DNA of 64,000 nucleotides. Origin: RGIG4097 sp964637515. GTDB taxonomy: Bacteria > Bacillota > Clostridia > Christensenellales > CAG-917. Shown here piece by piece: positions 34,453 to 44,900 of this stretch. The first letter of the stretch is position 1. Each line of letters starts with the position of its first letter. The notes beneath the pieces are model-generated. The model was given only the letters and a program-made list of their open reading frames with translations, was not told the origin of the DNA and searched no databases. Position numbers and translations under genes: made by a program. The stretch lies in assembly GCA_964637515.1 (NCBI GenBank), contig CAZWUI010000004.1, positions 1 through 64,000 on the forward strand, in the 5' to 3' direction.

Positions 34453-35037
34453 TTAATTCTTGTTGTCGAGGGGACGGATGATTTTGGCGGGGACGCCTGC
34501 GACGAGGGTTCTTGGGGGGACGTCTTTGTTGACTACCGCGCCGGCGGCTACGACTGCGCCGTCACCGATTGTTACGCCGGGGAGAATGGATACGTTCGAG
34601 CAGAGCCAGACGTCGTTGCCGATTTTGACATCCTTGTTGAATTGAAGTCCGCCTGCTCTTTCTTCGGGGATAGTGGGGTGGGATGCGGTGATGATCGTGA
34701 CGTTCGGGCCGAACATACAACCGTTGCCGATATGGATTTCGCCGTCATCGACGAGAGTGAGATTGAAGTTGGCGTAGAAGTCGTTGCCGACGTGAACGTG
34801 TCTACCGCCGAAATTTGCGTGGAAGGGCGGTTCGACGTAGACGTTTTTGCCGCATTCCGCGAAGATTTTTTTGAGAAGGTGCATTCTATAAGAAGGGAAA
34901 AATCCCGAAGTGCGATTGTAGCGATTGACGGTGGTTTTGTATAGTTCCTGTTTTGCCATGATATGAATATCGCTTGCATCGTAGACTTCGCCTGCTTTCA
35001 TACGTTGGAGATTGAGTTCGCGTTCTTGTTTGGTCAT
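34453..35037 (-). CDS. Sugar O-acetyltransferase (maltose/galactoside acetyltransferase family)
   Basis: A 194-aa left-handed beta-helix acetyltransferase of the Maa/LacA/NodL group, which moves acetyl from acetyl-CoA to a sugar hydroxyl. The N-terminal helical domain (ELNLQRMKAGEVYDASD) is the family's Mac domain. The hexapeptide repeats follow, with the catalytic histidine in TASHP and the CoA-binding end reading VVAAGAVVNKDVPPRTLVAGVPAKI. AGGTG lies just before the ATG. The substrate may be a disaccharide or free sugar; it is often regarded as a detoxification enzyme. It is monocistronic, with its own promoter. Confidence 0.93.
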   Translation of the reverse strand: MTKQERELNLQRMKAGEVYDASDIHIMAKQELYKTTVNRYNRTSGFFPSYRMHLLKKIFAECGKNVYVEPPFHANFGGRHVHVGNDFYANFNLTLVDDGEIHIGNGCMFGPNVTIITASHPTIPEERAGGLQFNKDVKIGNDVWLCSNVSILPGVTIGDGAVVAAGAVVNKDVPPRTLVAGVPAKIIRPLDNKN

Positions 35038-35078
35038 GGTACACCTGTATGATTAGATTGCGGGACAACCGTAAGATT

Positions 35079-35106
35079 ATTATACTATATTTCGGTCAAA
35101 AATCAA
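35079..35106 (-). promoter_or_regulatory. Promoter of the acetyltransferase
   Basis: On the minus strand, TTGATT (35101-35106), 16 bp and TATAAT (35079-35084). Confidence 0.65.
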
Positions 35107-35142
35107 TATAAATATTAAATGCGCATGTACGTGAGAAATATC

Positions 35143-35172
35143 TTGACAATTTTTGCATATATATGATATGCT
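35143..35172 (+). promoter_or_regulatory. Promoter of the riboswitch-controlled ATPase
   Basis: TTGACA (35143-35148), 18 bp and TATGCT (35167-35172). Transcription would start near 35179, exactly ahead of the aptamer. Confidence 0.7.
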
Positions 35173-35178
35173 AACGGC

Positions 35179-35306
35179 ATATTGAGGGAGTAATTCCGCT
35201 AGTTTTATGCGAGGCATACCCGTCAGTACGGCCGTATGGTCCGGGGTGCTTATAAAGAATGAGACTCATGTGCAATCAAAGGCGAAGCGCATGGGTTTTT
35301 ATTTTA
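35179..35306 (+). ncRNA. yybP-ykoY (Mn2+) riboswitch with terminator platform
   Basis: The leader carries the hallmark blocks of the yybP-ykoY aptamer: TGAGGGAGTAAT near the 5' end (35182-35193), CCGTCAGTACGGCC (35219-35232), a GGTCCGGGGTGCT segment (35238-35250) and the closing AATGAGACTCA (35258-35268). TGAG at the 5' end can pair with CTCA at 35265-35268 as P1. CTCATGTGC (35265-35273) can instead pair with GCGCATGGG (35287-35295) to form a terminator followed by TTTTTATTTTA. The two structures share bases, so metal binding would favour P1 and read-through. Confidence 0.85.
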
Positions 35307-35344
35307 TCCGTGTCAGTTTGCCGAAGCCAAAAGGAGTAACAATT

Positions 35345-38044
35345 ATGGAACAAGCGTACAAACATCCCTCTGAGGAAGTTTTGGAGTCTTTGTCTACCTC
35401 GGCGGACGGACTGTCCGACGAAGAGGCAAAAAAGCGGTTGGAGCAGCACGGTCCTAACAAACTGAAAGAAGCCAAAAAACCTAACATTTTTCAACGTTTT
35501 TTAGCGCAACTCAAGGATCCTATGCTCATAATTTTGCTTGTCGCTGCAGGCGTGAGTGCAATCACGGGCGTGGTGTCGGGCGAAAGTGAATGGGCGGAAG
35601 TCATCATCATACTTGCGGTTGTGCTTCTCAATGCGATATTAGGAGTATTTCAAGAGAGTAAGGCAGAGGCGGCGATTGAGGCATTGCAGACTATGACCGC
35701 CGCAACTTGCAAGGTTTTGAGAAACGGAAAGTTGTCCGTGTTACATTCAGACGAGATAGTACCCGGGGACGTGGTGGTGCTTGAAGCGGGGGATTCTGTG
35801 CCTGCGGACGGACGTATCATCGAAAACGCATCTCTGAAGATAGAAGAAGCGGCACTCACGGGGGAATCCGTCCCTGTGAATAAGGTGTTGGACGTTTTGG
35901 GACTCGTGGACAGTGCGGATGATATACCCCTTGGCGACAGAAAAAATATGTGCTATATGGGCTCGACCGTGGTGTACGGCAGAGGAAAGGCGGTCATTAC
36001 GGGTACGGGAATGAACACTGAAATGGGCAAAATTGCAGGAGCGTTGTCTGCGACTGCGGAAGAGCAAACGCCCTTGCAAAAGAAGTTGGACGAACTCGGA
36101 AAACTTCTCTCAAAAGTTGTGCTCGGCATTTGTGTATTCATATTCCTTTTCAATCTTTTGATGGCAAGAAGCGAGCTTACCGTTGAAGGACACGCATTGT
36201 CTGTTGTGTTGAAAACATTTATGGTTGCGGTATCCCTTGCCGTTGCGGCAATACCCGAAGGACTTGCGACTGTCGTCACCGTCGTGTTGTCAATCGGCGT
36301 GACGAAGATGTCAAAACAAAACGCGGTCATACGCAGATTGACGGCGGTTGAAACGCTCGGTTGCACGCAGGTCATATGCTCGGACAAGACCGGCACTCTC
36401 ACCCAAAACAAAATGACGGTGGTGGAGTGCAGGGGCGAGGAAAAAGCGGTTGCGACCGCTATGGCACTCTGCTCGGACGCAATTTTGAACGACGAAAACC
36501 AAGCGGAAGGGGAGCCTACGGAATGTGCGCTTGTGAACTTCGCTTATTCGGTCGGACTGAAAAAGCAAGATATGGAAAGTGCGACTCCGCGTGTGGACGA
36601 AGCGCCGTTTGATTCGGGACGTAAAATGATGTCCACGGTGCATGCGAAGGACGGAGAGTACGTGCAATATACAAAGGGCGGACCCGACGTCGTGTTGTCG
36701 AGATGCGCATACTTCGACGAAGACGGCACAGTCAAACCCATGACCGACGAAAAACGAGCGGAAATCATGGAATGGAACAAGGAAATGGCGGACAAAGCAC
36801 TCCGCGTGCTTGCAGTGGCGCGTAGAGATTGGGCGGAAAAACCCGAAGAAAACACCCCCGAATATCTCGAAAAAGATTTGATATTCCTTGGATTGACGGG
36901 CATGATAGACCCTATCCGTCCCGAAGTCAAGGCGGCAATCGAAGAGTGTCGCAGTGCGGGAATAAGAGCGGTTATGATAACAGGCGACCACAAGGACACC
37001 GCGGTTGCTATTGCGAAAGAACTCGGAATCATCACGGACGAGAGCGAAGCGATCACGGGTGCGGAACTCGAAAACATATCCGACGAAGATTTGCCCGAAT
37101 ACGTCAAGAAATACGGTGTGTATGCAAGAGTGCAACCCGAACACAAAACCCGTATTGTCAACGCTTGGAAATCCCTTGGCGCAATCACTGCTATGACGGG
37201 GGACGGCGTGAACGACGCACCGTCCATAAAGTCTGCGGATATAGGCGTAGGCATGGGAATAACAGGCACGGACGTCACGAAAAACGTGGCGGATATGGTG
37301 CTTGCGGACGACAACTTTGCGACTATCGTTTCGGCGGTAGGGGAAGGTCGTCGCATATACGACAACATACGAAAAGCGATACAATTCTTGCTTGCGTCGA
37401 ATTTGAGTGAAGTGCTCGGCGTATTCTGCGCAACGCTGATGGGATTCACCCTATTGAACCCCGTACACCTGTTGTTCATCAACTTGGTCACTGACTGTTT
37501 TCCTGCACTCGCACTGGGCATGGAAGATGCGGAGCCCGACACAATGAGCAGACCTCCGCGCAACTCGAAAGACGGCATATTTGCGGGCGGACTTTTCGTG
37601 GATATAGCCTATCAAGGTATACTGGTCACGGCACTCACGATAATATCTTATATTATCGGCAACTCGTTTGAAGTGGGGCATTTCGCTCTTCCGCAAGGTG
37701 TGTCAGAACACGGAATGACTATGGCGTTTTTGACGATGAGTATGTGTGAGATATTCCACTCGTTCAACCTGCGCTCGCAACGCAAATCCATATTCACGTT
37801 GAAGTCACAAAACAAAGTGTTGTGGATAGCAATGGTCGGCTCGTTGTTGTTGACGACCGCGATACTTGAAATACCGTTTATTGCAAACGCATTCGGATTC
37901 ACCCCTGTGGGCATAAAGGAATATGCGATAGCGCTTGCGCTTGCGGTGATGGTGATACCCGTGGTGGAAATTGTCAAAATTTGTCAAAGAGCGTATGCGA
38001 AAAGACGTGTAAAGAAAACGGAGGAAACGGCACAAGAAAACTAA
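35345..38044 (+). CDS. P2-type Ca2+/Mn2+-transporting ATPase, probable manganese or calcium exporter
   Basis: An 899-aa SERCA/PMCA-like pump. The N-terminal cation-ATPase domain (GLSDEEAKKRLEQHGPNKL) leads to helices 1-2. The actuator loop has ALTGESVPV. Helix 4 has the cation-site motif AIPEGLA. The phosphorylation motif is SDKTGTLTQNK near residue 345, the hinge is MTGDGVNDAPSIKSADIGV, and helix 6 has NLVTDCFPALALG, whose Asn and Asp belong to a Ca2+ site. GGAG (35333-35336) precedes the ATG at 35345; a longer open frame upstream runs through the riboswitch and is not real. Control by a yybP-ykoY element argues that it exports Mn2+, perhaps with Ca2+, as in riboswitch-controlled homologues of lactic acid bacteria. 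Confidence 0.94.
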   Translation: MEQAYKHPSEEVLESLSTSADGLSDEEAKKRLEQHGPNKLKEAKKPNIFQRFLAQLKDPMLIILLVAAGVSAITGVVSGESEWAEVIIILAVVLLNAILGVFQESKAEAAIEALQTMTAATCKVLRNGKLSVLHSDEIVPGDVVVLEAGDSVPADGRIIENASLKIEEAALTGESVPVNKVLDVLGLVDSADDIPLGDRKNMCYMGSTVVYGRGKAVITGTGMNTEMGKIAGALSATAEEQTPLQKKLDELGKLLSKVVLGICVFIFLFNLLMARSELTVEGHALSVVLKTFMVAVSLAVAAIPEGLATVVTVVLSIGVTKMSKQNAVIRRLTAVETLGCTQVICSDKTGTLTQNKMTVVECRGEEKAVATAMALCSDAILNDENQAEGEPTECALVNFAYSVGLKKQDMESATPRVDEAPFDSGRKMMSTVHAKDGEYVQYTKGGPDVVLSRCAYFDEDGTVKPMTDEKRAEIMEWNKEMADKALRVLAVARRDWAEKPEENTPEYLEKDLIFLGLTGMIDPIRPEVKAAIEECRSAGIRAVMITGDHKDTAVAIAKELGIITDESEAITGAELENISDEDLPEYVKKYGVYARVQPEHKTRIVNAWKSLGAITAMTGDGVNDAPSIKSADIGVGMGITGTDVTKNVADMVLADDNFATIVSAVGEGRRIYDNIRKAIQFLLASNLSEVLGVFCATLMGFTLLNPVHLLFINLVTDCFPALALGMEDAEPDTMSRPPRNSKDGIFAGGLFVDIAYQGILVTALTIISYIIGNSFEVGHFALPQGVSEHGMTMAFLTMSMCEIFHSFNLRSQRKSIFTLKSQNKVLWIAMVGSLLLTTAILEIPFIANAFGFTPVGIKEYAIALALAVMVIPVVEIVKICQRAYAKRRVKKTEETAQEN

Positions 38045-38057
38045 AACAAAAAGTAGG

Positions 38058-38094
38058 AATTGAGAAGAGCGACTGCAGTCGCTCTTTTTCAATA
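38058..38094 (+). terminator. Terminator of the P2-type ATPase
   Basis: AAGAGCGACT/AGTCGCTCTT is a near-perfect palindrome at 38065-38086 followed by Ts. The outer ATTGA and TCAAT can extend the stem. The rest of the gap up to 38262 shows no gene. Confidence 0.88.
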
Positions 38095-38262
38095 AAAGCG
38101 GTTAGAATATCAAAAATTTGCGATTATCGGCGGGCAGTGCGATGAAATGCTATGCGGTTTTCGGACGGTCGAAGGGCGAACGATAGTCTGACGAAAGGCG
38201 GTCGAAAGGGTGGATTGATGATAAGACGTTGATTAGACTTTACTGTATATATATAATATTTA

Positions 38263-38305
38263 TTGCGTTTGAAAAGGGTTGGTGGTATAATTGATTAAAC
38301 AATCA
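38263..38305 (+). promoter_or_regulatory. Promoter and probable operator of the TetR-surface protein operon
   Basis: TTGCGT (38263-38268), 17 bp and TATAAT (38286-38291). Immediately after the -10, TGATT (38292-38296) and AATCA (38301-38305) form an inverted repeat over the expected transcription start, a typical place for an autorepressor. Confidence 0.6.
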
Positions 38306-38339
38306 TTTTTAATACTATAGACTAAGGCGGAATAATTGA

Positions 38340-38915
38340 ATGATTAGTGAGCAAAAACGTCAAAAAAAGAAGGAAGAAATCATGGAAAAGTGTTTCGATT
38401 GCTATGCGGAGTACGGTTTTGGCAACGTCGGGATTAAGGCACTCGGAAATGCTTGCGGAATTGCGTCGGGCAGTCTGTACACCTACTTCGACGACCTTGA
38501 CGACCTTATTGTACAGTCCACTGCGCACGCCATGAGCAAAGTCGAGGATGATTTCATGTCCATTGCGCCTAAGTCGGCGGACGAAGTTGCGAAGTTCATC
38601 GACGAAGTGCCATATTGGACGGCAAAAAAGCATGGAAAGAAGTATCGGTTGATGTATCAAATCTACACCAATCCCAAATACATAGAGGAAGGCAAGAAGT
38701 TTTTTGACGGAGTCAACGAGCGTTACACGGAATATGCGAAGGAACTCGAACCCAAAATCGGGATTTCGCATACGATGATTACGCCGTTGATTTTTATTTT
38801 AATACGCGCGTGCGTGCATTACGCAATGTTTGAGGACGAGTATTATCTCACGTCGCAAATCGCAGTATTGAAAAAGGCAATCGCACTGTTCGCAACGAAC
38901 GGCATGAACAAATAA
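38340..38915 (+). CDS. TetR-family transcriptional regulator
   Basis: A 191-aa TetR/AcrR-type one-component regulator. The N-terminal helix-turn-helix spans about residues 10-55, with IKALGNACGIASGSLYTYFDDLDDL giving the family pattern (helix, turn, recognition helix, YxYF). The C-terminal ligand domain is helical and diverges strongly, as usual, so the inducer is not predictable. It lies 37 bp ahead of the giant surface-protein gene with no terminator or clear promoter between them, so it most likely controls its own operon. An inverted repeat overlaps its promoter. The ribosome site is a modest AAGGCGG. Confidence 0.88.
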   Translation: MISEQKRQKKKEEIMEKCFDCYAEYGFGNVGIKALGNACGIASGSLYTYFDDLDDLIVQSTAHAMSKVEDDFMSIAPKSADEVAKFIDEVPYWTAKKHGKKYRLMYQIYTNPKYIEEGKKFFDGVNERYTEYAKELEPKIGISHTMITPLIFILIRACVHYAMFEDEYYLTSQIAVLKKAIALFATNGMNK

Positions 38916-38952
38916 GGTTTTTTAGAGGAGAAAATATCCTCGGAGGTATAGT

Positions 38953-41900
38953 ATGGCAAAGATGAAAAACGCACCGATAGTAGCACTTGCTATAGCAATG
39001 ATGATTTTGCTCTGCGCAGTCGTTCTGATAGGGGACGGAAACGTAGCTGTCGCATATGCGGAAGGTGCAAGCACAAACGAAGCACAAATCACGACGTCCG
39101 CAGGCACGACGACGGAGTATGCAAAGTTTGCAGACGCGGTGAGCGCACTGCGAGATAACGACACGTTGACTCTGCTCAGCAATGCGGCTCTCGAGGGCGA
39201 CGTCACCATAAACACAAACATCACGTTCGATCTTGGCAAATTCTACTTGGGTGGAACGAGCAGATTGATCATCGGCAGCAATGGGGCCGTTCAACTCAAC
39301 AACGGCACCGTTAGTTGCCGCGTTAAAGTCAACGGCGGATTGAATGGCGACGCAGAATATAGCAATGAAATTGAAGACTATGGATCTATCAGCGGTGGCA
39401 CGTTCAACGGCCCGGTCAACGTTTATCAGTTTGCCGAAACCAAAAGCAATGCCGTTAGTCTTATCGGCGGGACTTACACCGGAACCGTAAACAATTACGG
39501 CATGATAGGCCATCCGAATCACAAAGACATTACTCTCGAGTTTATGGGGACGGTCAACAATTACGCTTCGATTTTGCTCGGTACTTTTAGCGGAACTGTC
39601 AACAACAGCGCTTTTATTTCGGGCGGTGAATTTACTCAGATATCAACCGTTAACAATCAAAGACTTGCCGATTCGATTAATACAAATATTTGCATTTATG
39701 GCGGTACGTTCAAAGGTGAGGTCAACAATGTGGCTACGACGGTAGACGGCGATACGATCACTCCGAAAATCATGGAGTATACGTATTCCCCCGGTGTTTC
39801 GCCTGTGTTTACAGAAACTTCGACCGTGACGAACAGCTCAATAATTGAAATCGGTGATTTCAGTGGAACGGTTGCTAATAACCATACAATCGCCGGCGGC
39901 ACGTTCAAAGGTGCAGTCACGAATAATANNNNNNNNNNNNNNNNNNNNNNNNNNNNNNNNNNNNNNNNNNNNNNNNNNNNNNNNNNNNNNNNNNNNNNNN
40001 NNNNNNNNNNNNNNNNNNNNNNNNNNNNGCTAATAACCATACAATCGCCGGCGGCACGTTCAAAGGTGCAGTCACGAATAATATCGACGGCACGATTTCA
40101 AACGGTACTTTTAGTGGAACGGTTACGAATGGCGGCACGATTTCAGGCGGTACATTCACTTTGAACTCTTTGCAAAACAATGTTGGCGGCACGATTTCAA
40201 ACGGTACTTTCACGATTGGTACCTCTTTCGTTAACGACGGCGGAACGATCAGTGACGGAAACTTCACTCTGAATTGCGATATCGAAAACAAAAATTGCAC
40301 TAGCAGTGTCGGTATTCTTGGCGGCACGTTCACCGAAGGTGAAAACGCCAACGTCACTATCAAAAACAAAAACGGACGAATTAAAGGCGGTACGTTTACC
40401 GTTTCAAAAATAGAAAACCATTCGTTTGATTCCTACACCGGGGAGGTTGGCATACACGGGTTTATATACGGTGGCACTTTCAACGTTAGCGGAGATATGA
40501 CTTTAGGCGGTACCATTTCCGGAATGGATGATAATTATATTGTGTTCAACGTGAATGGTAACGTAGAAAATTTCGCATATATTAATAAAAAAAGTCAATT
40601 TGCAAGTGAAAGTTCTTCTCCCGTAACCTTCACGAATTACGGAGAGTTGGAAAACGTTAGTATCTCTGTCAAAGTCGTCAACGATTCATACGTGAAACAG
40701 GGTGGCACGAGTTCTCATAATTATGCGGGCAACATGAAGAGTGGTACTTTCAGCGGAGAAGTCGTCAACAATGCAGGCGGCACGATTTCAGGCGGTACGT
40801 TCGGTGCCTCGGTCACGAACAACGGCACGATTTCAGGCGGTACGTTCAGCGCCTCGGTCACGAACAACGGCACGATTTCAGGCGGTACGTTCAGTGGCGC
40901 CGTCACAAATAGTAGCGGTAAGACCATTTCAGGCGGTACGTTCGGTGCCTCGGTCACGAACAACGGCACTGTTACGAGTGGTATTTTCAATGGCGAGTTC
41001 ATCAACAACGGCACTACACAAGGTATTTCAACTTATATAATATTCCAAGGAGCAAACGTCACCAATAACGGCGCCATTCTCATACAGGGAAATTCGTTTA
41101 ACAAGAGCTGCACGGTTGTGAACTACGGCACTCTTTCCGCCAATCCCGAGGTTGCAGGTTCATCCGGGAGCTTCTGCCGTTTCTTATGTGCCGTTACGAT
41201 AGACGCAAAGACGGGAATCACTCCTATGGTGAGCAACTGTATGTTTAACAATACCGTGACGATAAAAACGTCGAAATGTATCGGTGTAGGCAACCAATTT
41301 GTCGGTGAAGTCAAGGTTGACGGGCTCGACAATCTCGGCCAAGCACTCAACGGCAGTATGTTTGTGACGGAAACTTCGGCGGGCACTAATTACAATAGAA
41401 ATGCGTACACAAGCACAACTCTCTTTGGCGTAAATACAATTACACACGATCATTTCATCGACTTATCCACGGGACTCTGCGAATGCGGTTACGAATGCCC
41501 CCACGTCGTGAACGAAAGCGGTTTGTGCTCCGATTGCGGTTATCAATACAGTGCGAAAATCAATATCGGTTCTGTCGTCACGTACTTTAAGTCCCTTGCG
41601 GACGCATTGGACGCGGCGGAAAACGGCGATACTCTCTATATACTAAAGGACATTTCTTTCAGCTCGGATTTAGTCATTGACAAGTCGATCACTCTCGTAG
41701 GCAATGACTATCCTGATTTTTATGAGATTCGCGCGCAACTCAAACCCGCGGAAGAAGGGGAGACCGCAGAATATGCAACTCTCACGTTTGCAGAAGGCGT
41801 GACTGTCACGGTACAAGCCTATAGCAATATCGCATTCATTGCAAACGTCGTCATCAACGGCACGTTCTCTTATGAGCGCGGATGCATGGCACACACCAGG

Positions 41901-44900
41901 TTTAACTTTGAGGAAGTTGTCAGTGGCACTCGTCTTTCGACCGTTATAGGCGCAAACGGAAAAGTGTCTCTCGAATCAAATAGCATTTTGTGCAACGTCA
42001 CAAACTTTGGCACGATCGAGGGCGGTTGTTTTAGATACGGGCTCACCAACTACGGTGTCCTCACAGGCACTCCCTATTCGGTGGCTAACGGCACGCTCAA
42101 TACGACCAAACTTTCTGGCATAATCATCAACTATGGTAGAATCACGGGCGGTTTTTTGCCGAACGATAACGCCAGCAACAAGATCATCAACGGCATTGAC
42201 GATGACAATCCGAATGATCCTATCATCGGTGTTATCGAAGATGGTAGGTTTGCCGCCGACGTCGAGAATAGAGGCATCATTTCGGGCGGCACGTTCACGA
42301 TTGTTGCGGCAAAATTTAACGAATGGGATATGATGAATAGAATCCCGACTGTCATCAATAGCGGTACGATTTCAGGCGGTACGTTCGAGTGCAACGTTGT
42401 GAACAACGGCACTATCTCAAACGGAACGTTCCAAGTTTACATCGGTACATACGCACCTAAAGACGATCCTACCGTGACAAGCGTAGGCACTCAAACGAAA
42501 GCGGCGATCATAAGCGGCGGTACGTTCGATTTGGCTATCACGGACGCTAGTTACACGAATATCTCAAACGGCACGTTCAAAAAATCCGTCAAGACTTCAA
42601 ATAGCACCATTTCGGGCGGTACGTTCGAGGGCTACGTCGAAAACACCGATTACAGTGAGATTACGAACGGTATCTTTAACGGCTCGGTCAAGAATACAAT
42701 GATGAGTTCAAAAATCAAAGGCGGTACGTTCAATCTAACTTCCTTGGTCAACGAAGGATATGGTGAAATTCAAGGCGGTACGTTCACGATCAGCGGAACT
42801 TTCACCAATGATTTATTGGGAATGATCACCGGCGGACAATTCACTTTGAATGGTGATTTCGTCAATAATGCGAACGCACTTCAAGGCGGTACTTTCATCG
42901 AAGGAGAGGGCAGTAATGTCACTATCTACAACGAAAGTGCTTACAGTCAAATCAACGGCGGAACTTTCACCGTATCTAAAGTCGTAAACAAAAAATATAT
43001 CACCGGTGGAACTTTCTACGTCGACGAACTCGTCAACGGCACGCTCAACGAAAGCGACGGTTCTGTTTCCGACGCGGGAACAATTAACGGCGGCACTTTC
43101 TACGTGTCGGGTGAATTAAAAATTGTCGGTAGCGTCAGCGGACGTAACAATAGCGGCGGCGACATAACCTACGTCGTGTTCAATATGTCCGCGGATGCGG
43201 AAAACTATACGAATCTCAAGTATTGCAAATTCTTGAAAGCGGACACGGCAGAGTCCGTCACTCTCAAAAACTACGGCAAACTGGAAGACGTGATCGTAGA
43301 CGTTAACGTTGACAATGTGATAAAAACTTTCACCACGTCGGCACAATCGAAAACTTACTCGGGCGAAATCAAGAGCGGTACGTATAGCGGATCTGTCACG
43401 AACGCAAACGGTATCGCAATTTCGGGCGGTGAGTTCAGTGGTTCTGTCACGAACAACGGCACGATTTCGGGCGGTACTTTCAGTAGCACTTCAACCGTCG
43501 TGAACAACTTTGATATAAGTGCGGGCACATTCAACGGCGCACTCGTAAACAACGCCAACTCGATTATGGGCGGTACGTTCAATCTCACATCCCTCACCAA
43601 CACCGGTACGATTTCGGTTGGCACTTTCACAATTTCCGGGACTCTCACGAATAGTGGCACCGTTTCCGGTGGTACTTTCAGCGGAACGGTTGCGAATAGC
43701 GGCACAATCTCGGGCGGTGAATTCTCAGGTGCGGTCACGAATAGCGGTGAAATAAACGGAACTTCGGCAACGTTCAACAATACGGTCACCAACAACGGAA
43801 ATATAATCGACGGCATTTTCAAAACTTTGGTCGTCAACAATAGCGACGCAACCATTTCCGGTGGTACTTTCAGTGGAACGGTTACGAATGGTGGCACGAT
43901 CAGTGGCGGTACGTTCTCATACGCAGTCGAAAATAACGGCACGATCAGCGGCGGTACGTTCTCAACCACAAGTGTGGTCGAAAACAATGGCACTATTACG
44001 GGTGTCTCTGTTGAAGGTACGACAAGAAGAGGCACTTTCAACGGTGCGGTTTCAAACAACGAGTACGCTTTGATTACGGACGGCACGTTTGGCGGTGTTT
44101 TTGCAAACTTCGGTGCGATAATCGGCGGCACTTTCGCAGAAAGTTTCACCAACAACGGTACGATTTCGGGCGGTACGTTCAATACCACTGCGACAATCGG
44201 CAATAGCGGTACGATTTCAGGCGGTACGTTCGGCGGTTCGGTCAACAACGAATCGACGATTTCTGGCGGCACGTTCAGCGGTTCAGTCAACAACAACGTC
44301 GGTGCAACCATTTCGGACGGTGGGTTCTTAGGCACAGTCATCAACAATACCACCGTTTCGGGCGGCACGTTCAGCATTAATTCCACTGTCACCAACAACG
44401 GTACGATTTCGGGCGGAACTTTCAACGGCACCGTCACCAACGACGGTACGATTTCGGGCGGAACTTTCAACGGCACCGTAACCAACAATACTTTGATCAA
44501 CGGCGGTAAGTTTAACGGCACGGTCAACAACAATGACACTTCAAGTGGCAGCGAGAACGTTTCCGCATTCATCAAAAACGGTGAGGATACGACTGTTATT
44601 TTCGGTGAGAGTTCAGTCGTCATTAACAATCACGGCATAATTTTGAGCGGTACGTTCAACGGTGTCGTCACCAACAAACATTTGATTAACGGCGGCACGT
44701 TTACGGGTGCAGTCACCAATGATGTAGACGGCATCATCTTGGGCGCTACGTTCACAATCGGTAACGTTCTCACAAACTACGGAATTTTGACGAGTATTAC
44801 TGTTCAAGTATCTTACGCCGAGACAAGCAGCGCTTACGTCGCCAACTACGGTAGAATTTCGAGCGGTACATATAGCATCGAAGTCAGAAACTACAAGGAA

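Noticed and set aside
40740..44500. A CRISPR array or intergenic tandem repeat
   Set aside because: The repeats are in one open frame, vary at third codon positions and have no unique spacers; no cas genes are present.
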